Counted from the stretch's first letter, positions 10,533 to 22,427 are shown. The stretch: 64,000 nucleotides of DNA from Batillaria attramentaria (GCA_018292915.2 JACVVK020000056.1:1872501-1936500); one strand, 5' to 3'. The notes: generated by a model from the letters alone, not told the origin. Made by a program: numbers and translations.

Positions 10533-10811
10533 TCAAGGTAAAACACACATGTACCCGTCTGCCCCCGTCACGGTCACATAGCCACTTTCGTCTCCAGACA
10601 ATGATAATGTGTATGCTACTGCCATGGTATGCGTAATACGTCCATTTACCGCATTCTGCAGGTAAGAAACGCGCATCTGTCTTACAAGTGGGGAGCGTGT
10701 CTGAGGTTGGAATCGAGACAAATCGGCGGACGGCTCAGCCGTCCAGTGCTGAAACTGATTCAGAACACTATTTGAGGAAAGTGATGATGTGGAACTATTA
10801 AAATGGGACAT
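10533..10811 (-). CDS. Possible host exon, unknown protein
   Basis: A 92-codon minus-strand ORF beginning MSHFNSSTSSLSSN and ending GADGYMCVLP. Just before the ATG the minus strand reads TTTCTCCCATTGTAG, a good 3' splice-site shape. A possible donor (GCG|GTAAAT) lies at about 10650. I recognise no domain. The plus strand also has a donor-like CAG|GTAAGA at about 10660, so strand is uncertain. It could be chance. Confidence 0.2.
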   Translation of the reverse strand: MSHFNSSTSSLSSNSVLNQFQHWTAEPSADLSRFQPQTRSPLVRQMRVSYLQNAVNGRITHTMAVAYTLSLSGDESGYVTVTGADGYMCVLP

Positions 10812-11029
10812 CTACAATGGGAGAAACTGTGCCAGTCAGTGAGTCACATACATAAACTCACGTCAAACGTCACTGCGGTCAAAAGCCCCCGAAAGCTTAC
10901 ATAATTATAGAAATAAACAAATCTGTCGTTCAGGCCGACCATACGTACATGCCAAAAAACAAAAACAAAAAAAAAATACTAAAAACAAATGGAAATTACT
11001 TACAAAAACTTCTCCCAACTATACAGCAA

Positions 11030-11134
11030 ATTTGAAAAATAGGATAGGTATTGAGTGGTACTGCAGCGCGGTGACGCCTTTCCCCCGAGGGAAGCAGACC
11101 GAATTTCCAGAAAGGGGACAATAAAGTAGTAACT
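11030..11134 (+). mobile_element. SINE-D-type 3' tail fragment
   Basis: Contains the same GGGAAGCAGACCGAATTTCC and GGGGACAATAAAGTA words seen inverted at 55185-55300. Only the 3' part is recognisable. Confidence 0.65.
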
Positions 11135-11149
11135 AAACAACGACAACAA

Positions 11150-11260
11150 AAACACCCCCTCCCCTCCCGCCCGTCTCCCCCTCCTCCCTCCACCCCCCGT
11201 CTCCCCCCCCCCCCCCCCCCTTGCCCCTACCCCCCCCCCCCCCCCCTCGCCCCTCAAAAA
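11150..11260. repeat. Poly-C / C-rich tract
   Basis: Long C runs with short interruptions; the minus strand is strongly G-rich. Confidence 0.95.
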
Positions 11261-11271
11261 AGACGACAAGT

Positions 11272-11330
11272 AGCGTGTTTGGGAGTTACTGAAATGGCTT
11301 TGTCCACCACGTATGGGTGGTATCAAGGAC
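11272..11330 (-). mobile_element. SINE-A 3' fragment
   Basis: Only the tail and the CCACCACGTATGGGTGGTAT body piece remain. Confidence 0.7.
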
Positions 11331-11983
11331 GGCTATCCCCACTCCCGATGACAAGTTAAGACGATGGAATAGCGAGAAGCAATGAAACTACTGAACAAAA
11401 ACTGTAACTACTGAGCGAAAAAAAAGGTAGGATTTCAGCAGTGCTTTTTGAACTGGGACACTTCTGAGTTCAAGTGGCAGTGAGTTCCAAACACTGGGGC
11501 AAGAAAACTGAAAATTAAACGTTAGTACTAGGAGATGTCTGTGACACCTGAAAGGTCTACACTGAGGCTGGGTAGACCTGTCCAGCGATCGGCCAATTGA
11601 TTTGTCAGGTACCAGTTTGATCAGTCAGTATTTCGATTAGCGACGGGGCTGATAGGTCCCAGAACTATTACTGACTTCAGACTCACTGACACTCAGTCAT
11701 CTAGGTATCTCAGCAATTTAGCCAACTTCGTTCCGGACTGAATTCCTCTGTCCCAAGACGCATGGAGAAGTTACAAATCACTGTACCGCAGGGTTCAGAT
11801 GCAGGAAGCGGGCGCAGTGGCACGCGGCAGATCATTAGAGAAAACAGCGCTAAATCAAATGGTTCCGGCGGTACAGTGTGGGCCGTGGTAAGAGACCTTT
11901 CCACATCCAGCGTTTTGAGGATGGCGAGTTGACTGTACTGTATCATGCATTTCATGTATGTGGGTGATTCGGTTCCGCAGAGG

Positions 11984-11986
<3 letters not shown>
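11331..11986. other. No recognised feature
   Basis: Unique-looking sequence with no supported gene. Confidence 0.4.

Positions 11987-12051
<65 letters not shown>
11987..12051. repeat. (GT)n microsatellite
   Basis: An uninterrupted GT run. Confidence 0.95.
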
Positions 12052-12053
<2 letters not shown>

Positions 12054-12177
12054 ATGGTCTCTGTATCTTTGTGCTGAAAATTACCTACGTAGTTTTCAGT
12101 TTCAAGCATTTTTAGCCAATGAAAACGTGGGACAAATTTCGCCGTACACCGGAGCCATATCTGTACTGGCTTATTTA

Positions 12178-12178
<1 letters not shown>

Positions 12179-12229
<51 letters not shown>

Positions 12230-12310
12230 GTTTGTTTGTTTGTGTTTTTTGTTGTTTGTTTTGTTTGTTTGTTTGTTTGTTGTTGTTATTTTGGTTTTTT
12301 GTTTTGTTTT
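12179..12310. repeat. (GTT)n passing into (GTTT)n
   Basis: About 16 GTT units followed by degenerate GTTT and T-rich DNA. The resulting poly-Leu/Val ORFs are artefacts. Confidence 0.92.
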
Positions 12311-12329
12311 TTTGGTGTTTTTTTTTGGG

Positions 12330-12397
12330 GGGGTGCCTCGTCTTTGATATTACCAGTATGTGGTGGGAAAGGCTGTTAAACCCTCAACCCTCCTCCC
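12330..12397 (+). mobile_element. SINE-A 3' fragment
   Basis: Body piece CGTCTTTGATATTACC, a GTATGTGGTGGG motif and a decayed tail. Confidence 0.75.
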
Positions 12398-13070
12398 CCT
12401 CCATTATATGCAAGGGAAGTCAAGCGCACCGCTTGTGGGCGTTGGCAACAGTTGCCATGGCCTGCCTGAAAGGTCCATTTCTGAGCCAAGAACTTGGACT
12501 AAACTCTCCCTGACCGCAAGCGTCCAACTCTCTTTGATTTGTGGCCGCCCACTGGCCATCTTTCGCTTTTATGTTATGCCCGCCCTCTGCCCATGATGGG
12601 GTAACACAGCGCAGAGACCGAAACGAAGAACGTTAAGTGTGTTTCACATCATCCACGACGCTTGACCAACTCGGCGGCTTCAATTCACGTGGCCCAGGAC
12701 CATCTGCGCGGGCGTACGTCTTCCTGAACGCATTACAAAGGATTCCAGACGTGGCTGGCACAATTCCGTATCCCGTGCGAGTTGCGTAGGCAATGTTGTT
12801 TCTGCGACAGATACATGTATGCTGGAGAAATGTCTCCCAGCGGGAGGCACGACAGAAAGGTGAGTTTCGGGGTCAAGATGTAAGGACGGAACGTGAGGGA
12901 AAACACGCCGCCAATCAGAACTCCGCGAAGACAAAGGTGAAAAGACAGGGGAGTATCAACAGTGGAAAATGCGCCGTGCAGGTTGACATTTTTTGAGTGA
13001 CGTAACAACCAGATTTTCGTACATGTCTGGACGCCCTTGCCAATTTCTGGAAGTATTATTATTCAGTCTG
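12398..13070. other. No recognised feature
   Basis: Moderately GC-rich unique DNA. Overlapping short ORFs on both strands (12680-13008) have no recognisable motif. Confidence 0.4.
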
Positions 13071-13083
13071 CTCAGTATATGAG

Positions 13084-13259
13084 GGTGGGTGGGTGTTTGG
13101 GGGTTTAACGTCCTTTTCCACCACATACGGGTGATATCAAAGACGGGGCAACGATGAAAAAGCCAGCACAAATATATGGCCCCAGCCGGCCGGGATACGA
13201 ACTCACAACTCGAGCATTAGAAGTCCAACGCTCTACCATTCGGCCACCCCGGCTCCTCC
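13084..13259 (-). mobile_element. SINE-A copy, full length
   Basis: Full element with perfect 13 bp duplications CTCAGTATATGAG at 13071-13083 and 13260-13272. A small GGCC duplication sits in the B-box flank. Confidence 0.93.
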
Positions 13260-13474
13260 CTCAGTATATGAGAAGGTGATCTTAATTCACACAGTTTAGT
13301 GAACAAACAAACAAATCCGGGAAAAGATTAAGATGCTATTTACAATAATAGAGGAATGAAAATAATTGGCCAGCTTTAATTTGTGAGGATGGTGGCCATT
13401 TCTCGTTCTGTGTTTGAAAAAGGAACCTCCATACCCTCGAGATAAATCTTCATATGTTATTTCCGTCTCGTCAG

Positions 13475-13702
13475 TTCGTATCACCCAATGGTAGAGAGTT
13501 GGACTTTTCATGCTCGGGTCGTGAGTTCGTATCTATATCCAGGCTGGGGCCAAATATTTGTGCTGGCTTTTTCATCGTTGTCCCGTCTTTGATATCACCC
13601 TATGTGGTGGAAAATGACGTCAAACCCCTAAACACCGCCACACCGCCTCATATCACCCATATGTGGTGGAAAAAGACTTTAAATCCCACAAACACCCACC
13701 CA
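13475..13702 (+). mobile_element. SINE-A copy with duplicated 3' tail
   Basis: The head is decayed (CCCAATGGTAGAGAGTTGG). The end of the body and the tail occur twice: CACCCTATGTGGTGGAAAA near 13596 and CACCCATATGTGGTGGAAAA near 13655. This suggests unequal recombination or a second partial insertion. Confidence 0.85.
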
Positions 13703-13946
13703 CCCTTTCGATGCTAAAGGAGCTGATGCTAACATTTATGCTCAGAGGTCGTTATGAGCTGTTTTCGTCTATCATTACACCACCTAGACACCTGGACAGT
13801 GACAGCGTCTGCAATGCTGGCACTGAGCCGACAGACGCGTACTCGACGGCACGGCGACCACACTGGGCGCTTCAGTAGTCACGTGTAACAACTTGACAGT
13901 GTAGAATTTGAATGTTCGACCGCTCGCACAAAGTGTAAACAACACT

Positions 13947-14002
13947 GTATCGCAGTAAGAGCTGTACTAATCATCAAGCTAGTACAGCTCTTAACGCGAT
14001 AC
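13947..14002. repeat. Isolated hairpin, 23 bp stem
   Basis: Arms 13947-13969 and 13980-14002 pair at 21 of 23 positions (TAAGAGCTGTACTA on one side, TAGTACAGCTCTTA on the other) around a 10-base loop. It is not part of a recognised repeat. Confidence 0.8.
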
Positions 14003-14744
14003 AATTTTGAAAGATAGAGTATTTCGAGCGTACAAGCGCACACGAGCGGAAGTGTTACGAAACATAACGGTTGGCCGGCTCAGCAAGGATGCAGTCAACC
14101 CATTTTAAGGCCGGCACACGCCCAGACTACGCACCAGTAGGTCTTGTTTCATTGACGCCTCACCTGATGCAACTCAAGAAGGTTATAAAAACCTACAGTC
14201 AGGATATTCACTTCATCTGTATAACATGTAAGTGGTATCAGACGCACACCCTTCCATCTGTGTGCAGACGGACACAGGTGTGTATTACGTCACTATAGAC
14301 AAGGTTTTATTAGTGAATTTCCGCCTCCGTGCTAGCGTTAATGTACCGATGCGTGTCCAGTCTACCCAAACACAACAGCTCGGCAAGGTAGCGGTCGCAC
14401 GTATACATGTGCATCTCAGCGACCTATCTCCTCACCTGACAACCCGCATTACTGATAGTGCCTGGTTGCACGTGCGGATGGGCTCAATAAGAGACGCAAA
14501 CGCCGCCAGCCGAATGCAGTGTCTGTTCCAGACACAGCGGGACCCCAGCCTCCCTGGATGTTTACAGGCTTTCTAGGGATTTACCGTAAAGATGCTTGTG
14601 ATCAAGAACATGTTCCGTCAGGTTTGGGTGGCTTTTCGGGGAGCTGAATGGACAAAGTTATTATCCAAAGTAATTGTGAAGGCCTGGATGAAAACAGGGG
14701 GTGTTCGCTGATGCGCACGCACGCGCACACGTGCATTTTGAGAG
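14003..14744. other. No recognised feature
   Basis: Two overlapping plus-strand ORFs (14071-14298, 14232-14576) show no domain, and I do not call them genes. Confidence 0.4.
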
Positions 14745-14842
14745 AGACTGACTGACTGACTGACTGACTGACTGAAACTTTATTTTTCAAGAATGAGATA
14801 ATAGACGCATAGGTCTCTCTGTCCTTGCTACACTAATAAAGC

Positions 14843-14888
<46 letters not shown>
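14745..14888. repeat. (GACT)n and (GA)n microsatellites
   Basis: GACT units at 14745-14774, spacer, then a GA run at 14847-14888. Confidence 0.9.
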
Positions 14889-14890
<2 letters not shown>

Positions 14891-14910
14891 GACTGTTGTA
14901 CAAAGAAGAG

Positions 14911-15010
14911 ATTATGATAATAATAATAAATCACATTTGTACAACGCAATTCTGGAAAAAAAAATATCAGCTCATAGCGCATTTACCATCACTCACAAGA
15001 ACATAGAACC
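14911..15010 (-). mobile_element. LINE-type 3' end
   Basis: On the minus strand the sequence reads GCGTTGTACAAATGTGATTT followed by an ATT repeat. This is the shape of many LINE 3' ends (GCGCTATACAAAT plus ATT tail). Confidence 0.55.
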
Positions 15011-15224
15011 GCACATCCTAAAACAGCAGGCACCATAATTTACTTTCATGCAAAAGTTTCAAACTTGTCCTTGCTACCACGCACTATTGCAAGAAGTCCC
15101 TGAGCAAATTTGGCAACATAAACAAAAGCAGAAAAAGTCTACTTCGAAGTAAGAAGAAAGAACATACAATCACGCACATAACCGGTAAGAGGTTACAACA
15201 ACAACAGCAACAACAAAACAAGAA

Positions 15225-15815
15225 CTGAGAGAGAAAAGGTTGCTGAGAGAGACTGAAAGAATTCTTCTTCAAAGCCAGATTTACCCCTACTCTGTCTCAT
15301 TTCGACTGTATGATTAGTCTTTCGTTTTTTTTTTTTCCATGCACAAGAACTGAGAGATAATATTTTGCTAAAGGAGGCTGAGAGAATCTGGCTTCGTCCT
15401 CAAAGCCAGAATTACCCCTGCTCTACCTCAGTTCCACTATATGATTATTGTTTTGTTTTTCCATACACAAGAACTGAGAGAAAACATTTTGACAGACTGA
15501 GAGAATGTTGCTTCCTCCACAAAGCCAGAATTACCCCCACTCAACCTCAGTTTCACTATATGATTATTGTTTTGTTTTTCCATACACAAGAACTGATAGA
15601 GAAAGTTTTGCTAAGAGAGACTGAGAGACTGTCACTTCCTCCACAAAGCCAGAATTACCCCCACTCTACCTCAGTTCCACTATATGATTATTGTTTTGTT
15701 TTTCCACACAAGAACTGAGAGAGAACATTTTGCTAAAGAGAGACTGAGAGAAAGCCAGAAATACCCATGCTCTACCTCAGTTCCACTATATGATTATTGT
15801 TTTGTTTTTCGTACA
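15225..15815 (+). repeat. Tandem array, ~115-125 bp unit, about 5 copies
   Basis: Each unit contains AAGAACTGAGAGA, AAAGCCAGAATTACCCC, CTACCTCAGTTCCACT and ATATGATTATTGTTTTGTTT. The first unit is most diverged and the last has an internal deletion. The apparent ORF 15365-15718 is a translation of the repeat, not a gene. Confidence 0.9.
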
Positions 15816-16069
15816 GAAAATGACGAATAGCTGTCTAGACCGACACAACTTCAGCTGCCGCTCCTGTTTCTAATGAAGCGTGTGATAAGTTGAAGTGTTA
15901 ACACACAGCCTAGCTTTCTTTACCTCTCGATGCACCTCGGTGGAGAGCTCCGGCAGGGGAGGCTATCGCCCCCGTGTGTGACAAATTGAAGTACCTGCGA
16001 CTTCTACCGAGGAGAGTGGATGATTAATTGCCATCAACCAGGGCGCAAAGGAAAAAAATGGCAAAAAAG

Positions 16070-16770
16070 CTTGAAGCTACGCTTTATGAGCAGAAAATTA
16101 CTGGAGGGTAAACGTTTTCACAACCAACGCAGTTTTGTCGTTGTGTTAATATACACACAAGACTTGTATTAGTAAATACAGCGTTCGCATGACATGTACC
16201 AATGTAAATTATCCGCCTTTGCTGTGCTCTCCACCTGTTGAAGATATTATAAAAGCTGTGCTGTGAGAGCAGAAAATTGTCGGTCGGGTAAATGTGTTTT
16301 CACACTGTACACACAAGGGTCATTTTATAAATAGCATTACAAATACCAAAATTAATTATCCCCCGTTCAGTTTTCAGCGCCCCACCTACTGAAGATATCC
16401 AGTAAAAAAATTAATAAAAGGTGTTGCTTTATGTACATAAAAAATTGTTAGTGCATAGTAAAGGTTTTTCAAAACCAGTGGCAATTTATTAATGGAACAG
16501 CGATCTGGATCGTATGACAATTGAGTACCACTGAAGATAGTCATACACCTTCGCTGCACTCTGCGCTTGCTGAAGATTTAAAAGTTGAAAGCTTTGCTGC
16601 AGAAACTGTCAGTGGTAAACATTTTCACGGCTAATCACAGTTTTGTATACGTGTATACGACGGTCACAAAAAATAAAACGCATCGCAATGTGAGTACAAA
16701 GATGAATTATCCCCCTTTGGTGCGCTCTCCACCTGTTGAAGATTGTTTCAACCTGACCAGCAAGACAACA
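16070..16770 (+). repeat. Degenerate tandem array, ~165-180 bp unit, four copies
   Basis: Units start near 16072, 16252, 16417 and 16588. Shared words are GCAGAAAATT, GTAAACGTTTTCACA and CTCTCCACCTGTTGAAGAT. The divergence between units suggests an old array. Confidence 0.75.
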
Positions 16771-17018
16771 TGGCAGCCGGTGTCTGACCATTTCACCATT
16801 CATCACTAGTATTTGGCTCCTCTGTGTTTGTTTGAAGGCGAGGAAACAATCTCTGAGAGGAATCCATCTAAACTAGCGCGACGTTTGGCGGGCTCATTAG
16901 CAGGATGATGAAGCCTCTTGATGACAGACAATGACTGAGGCGCTGTGAACAGATAATCAATTAGCAGCTAAAAGGGTAGAATACTAAGGCTGCATTTTTC
17001 TTGGTTTTTTGTGTGAGT

Positions 17019-17020
<2 letters not shown>

Positions 17021-17083
<63 letters not shown>
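17021..17083. repeat. (GT)n microsatellite
   Basis: Uninterrupted GT run. Confidence 0.95.
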
Positions 17084-17084
<1 letters not shown>

Positions 17085-17334
17085 ATGGCCCATTCATCAT
17101 TATGTGTTTTTGCTTGTTTTAATTCTTGTGTGTGCACAATACTAGGCTCAGTACTGCTAGTTGAGATTCTTCAGTGACGTGTTCATTACAGCGTTGCACG
17201 TGCACATACAAATGACGTGACTTGACACGCGCTTGCCCTAATAACATTATCCACAACCGAGAATAAACGACAGAAGATAACAAAGAAAAGAACGGTCGTT
17301 CTGTAACGTTTCGTCGGTGTCACTCTGTGACAGA

Positions 17335-17335
<1 letters not shown>

Positions 17336-17408
<73 letters not shown>

Positions 17409-17409
17409 G

Positions 17410-17448
<39 letters not shown>
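17336..17448. repeat. (CA)n/(CACG)n microsatellite
   Basis: CA array with blocks of CACG in its middle. Confidence 0.95.
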
Positions 17449-17451
<3 letters not shown>

Positions 17452-18189
17452 GGTCAAACTACATAATTATGAGAAACCGGCTGAGCAGAAAGTGACTCAT
17501 TATATCTCCAAAACCAAACTTCTGTTTCTAGTAATTTTACTAGAATATTTTTCATATTACATCTTGCATCTACAGGACTTTCATGAGTCAAGAAGATAGC
17601 AGGCAGTGGCCAAATATAAATAAATTATGACATGGTGAGATATAATCTCTTCAGTTTATGGGCACATGTAGATGCTGCTCAGTCAAGTTTTTGTGAACAG
17701 CCCGATCAACCGCGCACACGGCAGCGGCGGTCTAGTGCCAGTCTGGTTCGCTCAGTGCTATGAACTTTTGCAGTGACTTCCCCGCTTATGAAGGTAAATA
17801 CGCTTATGCCCTGACCAAACATACAGACACCACTTGCTAGGCCGCCCAGACGACAGACACTCTTTGCGGTGGGTCTGTCACGGGCCGCTGGCAAAATCTT
17901 CATCCAACGTAAGTACACGATACTAAACTGCGGCCATAAACTGGTCAGACGCTCTGCGAAGCCCCCGGCCGATGACAGACAAGCAGAGCCAGCATCGATT
18001 TGAGCCCATGTTTACAGCCGCCGTTTCGATTCGTTAGTTGGACGTCTGTCATCAGGAGCCAGCTATTTTCGCTTCGGATACGCGTGGAACCCTGGCTCCC
18101 CACCTTTCATACTCCGTCGTCAGGGCAATTTTTACCTGGAGTTCCCACAACGGCTGGCTGTAAGGAAGAGTTTGCGGGGCATGCGTAGT

Positions 18190-18191
<2 letters not shown>
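17449..18191. other. No recognised feature
   Basis: No supported gene. The minus-strand ORF at 17706-17918 has no recognised domain. Confidence 0.4.

Positions 18192-18227
<36 letters not shown>
18192..18227. repeat. (GT)n microsatellite
   Basis: Uninterrupted GT run. Confidence 0.95.
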
Positions 18228-18228
<1 letters not shown>

Positions 18229-18271
18229 CGGTGTACTACCTTGTGGCTAGTCAGTATCATTAGAGTTTACA

Positions 18272-18355
18272 CGGTTAGTTAGTTAGTTATTTAGGGCTTA
18301 ACGCCGCGCAAGCAACAAAGACTAATTTGCGGCTAATGGGAGTCTCATTCTGCTA
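18272..18355 (+). repeat. R2 repeat fragment
   Basis: A TTAG run followed by GGGCTTAACGCCGCGCAAGC and AAAGACTAATTTGCGGCT. The same module follows GAGT runs at 20905, 22796, 35997 and 38199 and is inverted at 52826. Confidence 0.8.
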
Positions 18356-18484
18356 GGTCCTTTAAAACATAAAAAAATTTTCACGTTAAAACAAGATGTA
18401 AATATATTTTTAAAGTCTATTTGGGTTTAAATGAGAAATATCTTTCAAGACTTTAGAAACTGAATATCAAAACAAATTGACCTC

Positions 18485-18560
18485 TTTCAGGAAACTGAAG
18501 ATGCTGTCAGATCCCTGAACAGCATCTTCAGAGAACAGCATCTTCAGAGAATCCACACAG
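18485..18560. repeat. Short direct and inverted repeats
   Basis: ACAGCATCTTCAGAGA occurs twice in tandem, and GAAGATGCTGT upstream is its inverse, so the strand can fold into a hairpin. Confidence 0.75.
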
Positions 18561-18699
18561 TATGTTTAAAGGGGCAGCAGGGGACCGGCCTGATGGAGAA
18601 AACAGACCGGTTATTCTGGAAAACCCAGCGATGTTTGCAACCACTGACAGAAACAACAGTTACTAGTGACAGACAAACACAACCTCTCTCTCTCTTCGT

Positions 18700-18737
18700 G
18701 GTACATTAAACTCCCAAACACCTACCCACCCACCAAC
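18700..18737 (+). mobile_element. SINE-A tail fragment
   Basis: Only TTAAACTCCCAAACACC and the CCCACCCACC tail remain. Confidence 0.6.
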
Positions 18738-18764
18738 TCTCTCTCTCTCTCTCTCTCTTTTAAT

Positions 18765-18960
18765 TTAAATCAGCGGCATGAGAGGACCTCGAGGAATGGC
18801 ATCTTGCGCTTACCATTACCCCGTATTGACTTATTCAAAACAAGCCTTTCCTTCGCTGGAGCATTACAATGGAATTCTCTCCCTTCACACCTGAAACTAA
18901 ATATATCTCAGTACTTCTACGTTTAAGCGTGCACTCAAACAGTACCTGATGGATCGCACG
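18765..18960 (+). pseudogene. LINE ORF2 C-terminal remnant
   Basis: The frame starting at 18771 reads QRHERTSRNGILRLPLPRID, then SFAGALQWNSLP. This is the 'R...F...PR...F...A...WNSLP' signature found near the C-terminus of many jockey/CR1-like reverse-transcriptase polyproteins. A frameshift occurs after LNISQ: the neighbouring frame continues STFKRALKQYLMDRT. No RT catalytic domain remains upstream; a CT repeat and a SINE tail replace it. The 3' UTR follows to about 19260. Confidence 0.75.
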
Positions 18961-20338
<1,378 letters not shown>

Positions 20339-20462
20339 TTTTTCACTTGTCGAGTGACAACCTTTCTGAAAGGGAACATTTTCTTGTAAATACGCGAGTT
20401 TCCACCTATTTTTCACTTGTCGAGTGACAACCTTTCTAAAGAGAACATTTTTCATTGTAAAA
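20339..20462 (+). repeat. Two-copy tandem duplication (~67 bp)
   Basis: TTTTTCACTTGTCGAGTGAC followed by AACCTTTCT and GAACATTTT occurs at about 20339 and 20407. Each copy also contains the short palindrome CACTTGTCGAGTG. Confidence 0.85.
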
Positions 20463-20904
20463 ACAGCAGCGTTAAACGGGTCAAATTTTGCGGAACGAAA
20501 CATCGCCTCCCTGACGACAAACCTGAACTGACGAGTAAGTAACCTGCTGAAAGGGAATTTACGATCTGAAGCAGATGACGAACAAACCAAAAATATCCAC
20601 CCTTCAACATATCACACAAAACAAGTAATACAATACAAAACGATTCCATGGAACAAAAGCAAAACCAATAGTCAGTCTAGAGACAGGAGACAAGATTGAG
20701 CCAGCAGCCAGTTCAGAGATGCACAGAATCTCCATAAAGGTCGGAACTCATGAGGAGGGGGAGGACTGAAAATCGGCAGCCAACTGACCTGGCAGCATAC
20801 GTACGTCAGTACGTCAGTTTCACAAATGATTTCCTACCATACAACTTAGCGTGAAGGATTTACATATCGACAAACGGAAAGGTGGTCAGTTGCAGGTTTG
20901 ACCC
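20463..20904. other. No recognised feature
   Basis: No gene or repeat recognised. Confidence 0.4.
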
Positions 20905-21125
20905 AAGGGGTGAGTGAGTTTTTCGGGCTTTGGCTTTAAATTATGGCCGTGCAAGCACCAAAGACTAACTAGCGGCTAAGTGTGCCTGCACTACTTGAAA
21001 AAAAAAATGTAACGTTGGACAACTGATGCAAACTGGTCTACAGGGCAGTATAAACCTAGGACATGCAGGAGACGCTGCACCTTCATGCTAATTTATCGAA
21101 CTCCCGATTACAAAACGTATGAAAC
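20905..21125 (+). repeat. R2 repeat, long copy
   Basis: GAGTGAGTTTTTCGGGCTT, AAGACTAACTAGCGGCTAAG, GTGCCTGCACTACTTG, then GCAAACTGGTCTAC and GACGCTGCACCTTCATGC. It matches the copies at 35997-36210 and 38199-38398 along its length. Confidence 0.85.
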
Positions 21126-21299
21126 AAATAGCAATAACAACGTGGTAAAACAAACATAAATACTAAGTTCATGTACACATAATTATTGCAACTTTGACCT
21201 ACGGACAGAGCTAATGCAAAACGCGTTCTTTAGTGAAGGGCAAACAGCTGATGTTACCGGTACTGTCTTCCAACCGCATGTGGAGTTTGCTCAGTAGCC

Positions 21300-21487
21300 G
21301 GGGCACGAAAGCCTGTGCACTAGGATAGTCGAGCTTATAGAGCTTTGCATTTTCAGTACTACGGTCTTGAGTTCGATTCCCGACTGGGAACCAAATGTTT
21401 ATGATGGCTTTTCATTCTTCGCCCCCGTCTTTGATATCGCCCGTATGTGGTGAAAAAAAACAACCACGTTAAAACTCCCAAACAACC
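21300..21487 (+). mobile_element. SINE-A copy, highly diverged
   Basis: Recognisable by GAGTTCGATTCCCG (B box), CCGTCTTTGATATCGCCCG and TAAAACTCCCAAACA. The head is strongly altered. Confidence 0.7.
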
Positions 21488-21573
21488 AGTCAACAAACAC
21501 CACGATCTATGGATGGGTAAAGAGGATGAAAAGACCAGCATTTGACCAACAATACAACTAGTAGACTTTCAAC

Positions 21574-21858
21574 CAGGGCCCGTGTGTAAAAGTCGAGGTT
21601 AATTTAACCCACGGCTACGGGCCTAACCCAGACTAGGACAAAAGAAACCCAAAAGCATAATTTTTAAAAAAAAGCGTAGAAAGGAAGAAAAATCCTTCTA
21701 TAACGGCTTAGGCACTTTGCTGGAATGGGCCCGCTTCTTGATTTAAAACAACAACAACAAAAAACCCAGAAAATTTAACCCTAGAGCTAGTTTAGTTCGA
21801 GGTTAGACTCTAACCCGGGGCTAGAACCTCTACCCTCGACATCTACATGCGGAGCCAG
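21574..21858 (+). mobile_element. MITE copy 3 (CAGGGCCCG family)
   Basis: Left end CAGGGCCCGTGTGTAAAAG, right end decayed to GGAGCCAG. The body is collinear with copy 1. Confidence 0.88.
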
Positions 21859-22035
21859 ATGTGGAGTTTGTTCAGTAGCCCGGTCCAGACCGACTTCTCC
21901 CAGGAGGATTAGCGTCCAGCAGGTTACCTAGCGATAAGGACCTGGCGGCAGACCGCTAATTCACCAGCAGGGGACTAATAGCCGGGAAAGCCGAGACCCG
22001 CCGAATATCACGTGCCGGAGTCAGCTCGAGGGGCC

Positions 22036-22056
22036 AGGTCAAAGGTCAAAAGGTCA
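22036..22056 (+). promoter_or_regulatory. Triple AGGTCA half-site (DR1 plus DR2)
   Basis: Three perfect AGGTCA hexamers at 22036-22041, 22043-22048 and 22051-22056, spaced by 1 and 2 bases. DR1 and DR2 spacings are classic sites for RXR/HNF4/COUP-TF-type receptors. Function here is inferred only; no adjacent promoter is established. Confidence 0.45.
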
Positions 22057-22427
22057 TGGCAGGACGACCGGTCCGCAGATGGCAGTCATCAGCGGTTGTG
22101 TTTGGGTCATCAATTTCAAATTGTCTTTTTCCTCTGCGGTGTTTCGTGTCCCAGAAGCGAAGCTCATCAAACGTTCAGTCTCGCTCCATCTCGTCCTCAG
22201 TGTGTGTTTGTACAGAGGTGTCCTTTTTGTTTTTTACGCCAATACCAGGAAAGGTCAGGTTTTTGTTTGTCCGTCAGAGGAGTTTATTTTGGCTGGACCT
22301 TCATGGTCAGATCGATTACTGTTCTGTTTGTCCCGAGAGCACCAGAGTCAAAATCTGCCAAACAGAATGCAAAGCGCCTGTTTCAGATTAGTAGCTTTCA
22401 CAGACGGAGGACATCTTTTGTTCTGGA

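Noticed and set aside
15365..15718. 117-codon ORF with internal repeats
   Set aside because: It is a translation of the ~120 bp tandem array, whose unit length happens to keep frame for three units.
15225..16770. CRISPR-like regularly spaced repeats
   Set aside because: Units are continuous tandem repeats with no unique spacers, in an animal genome.
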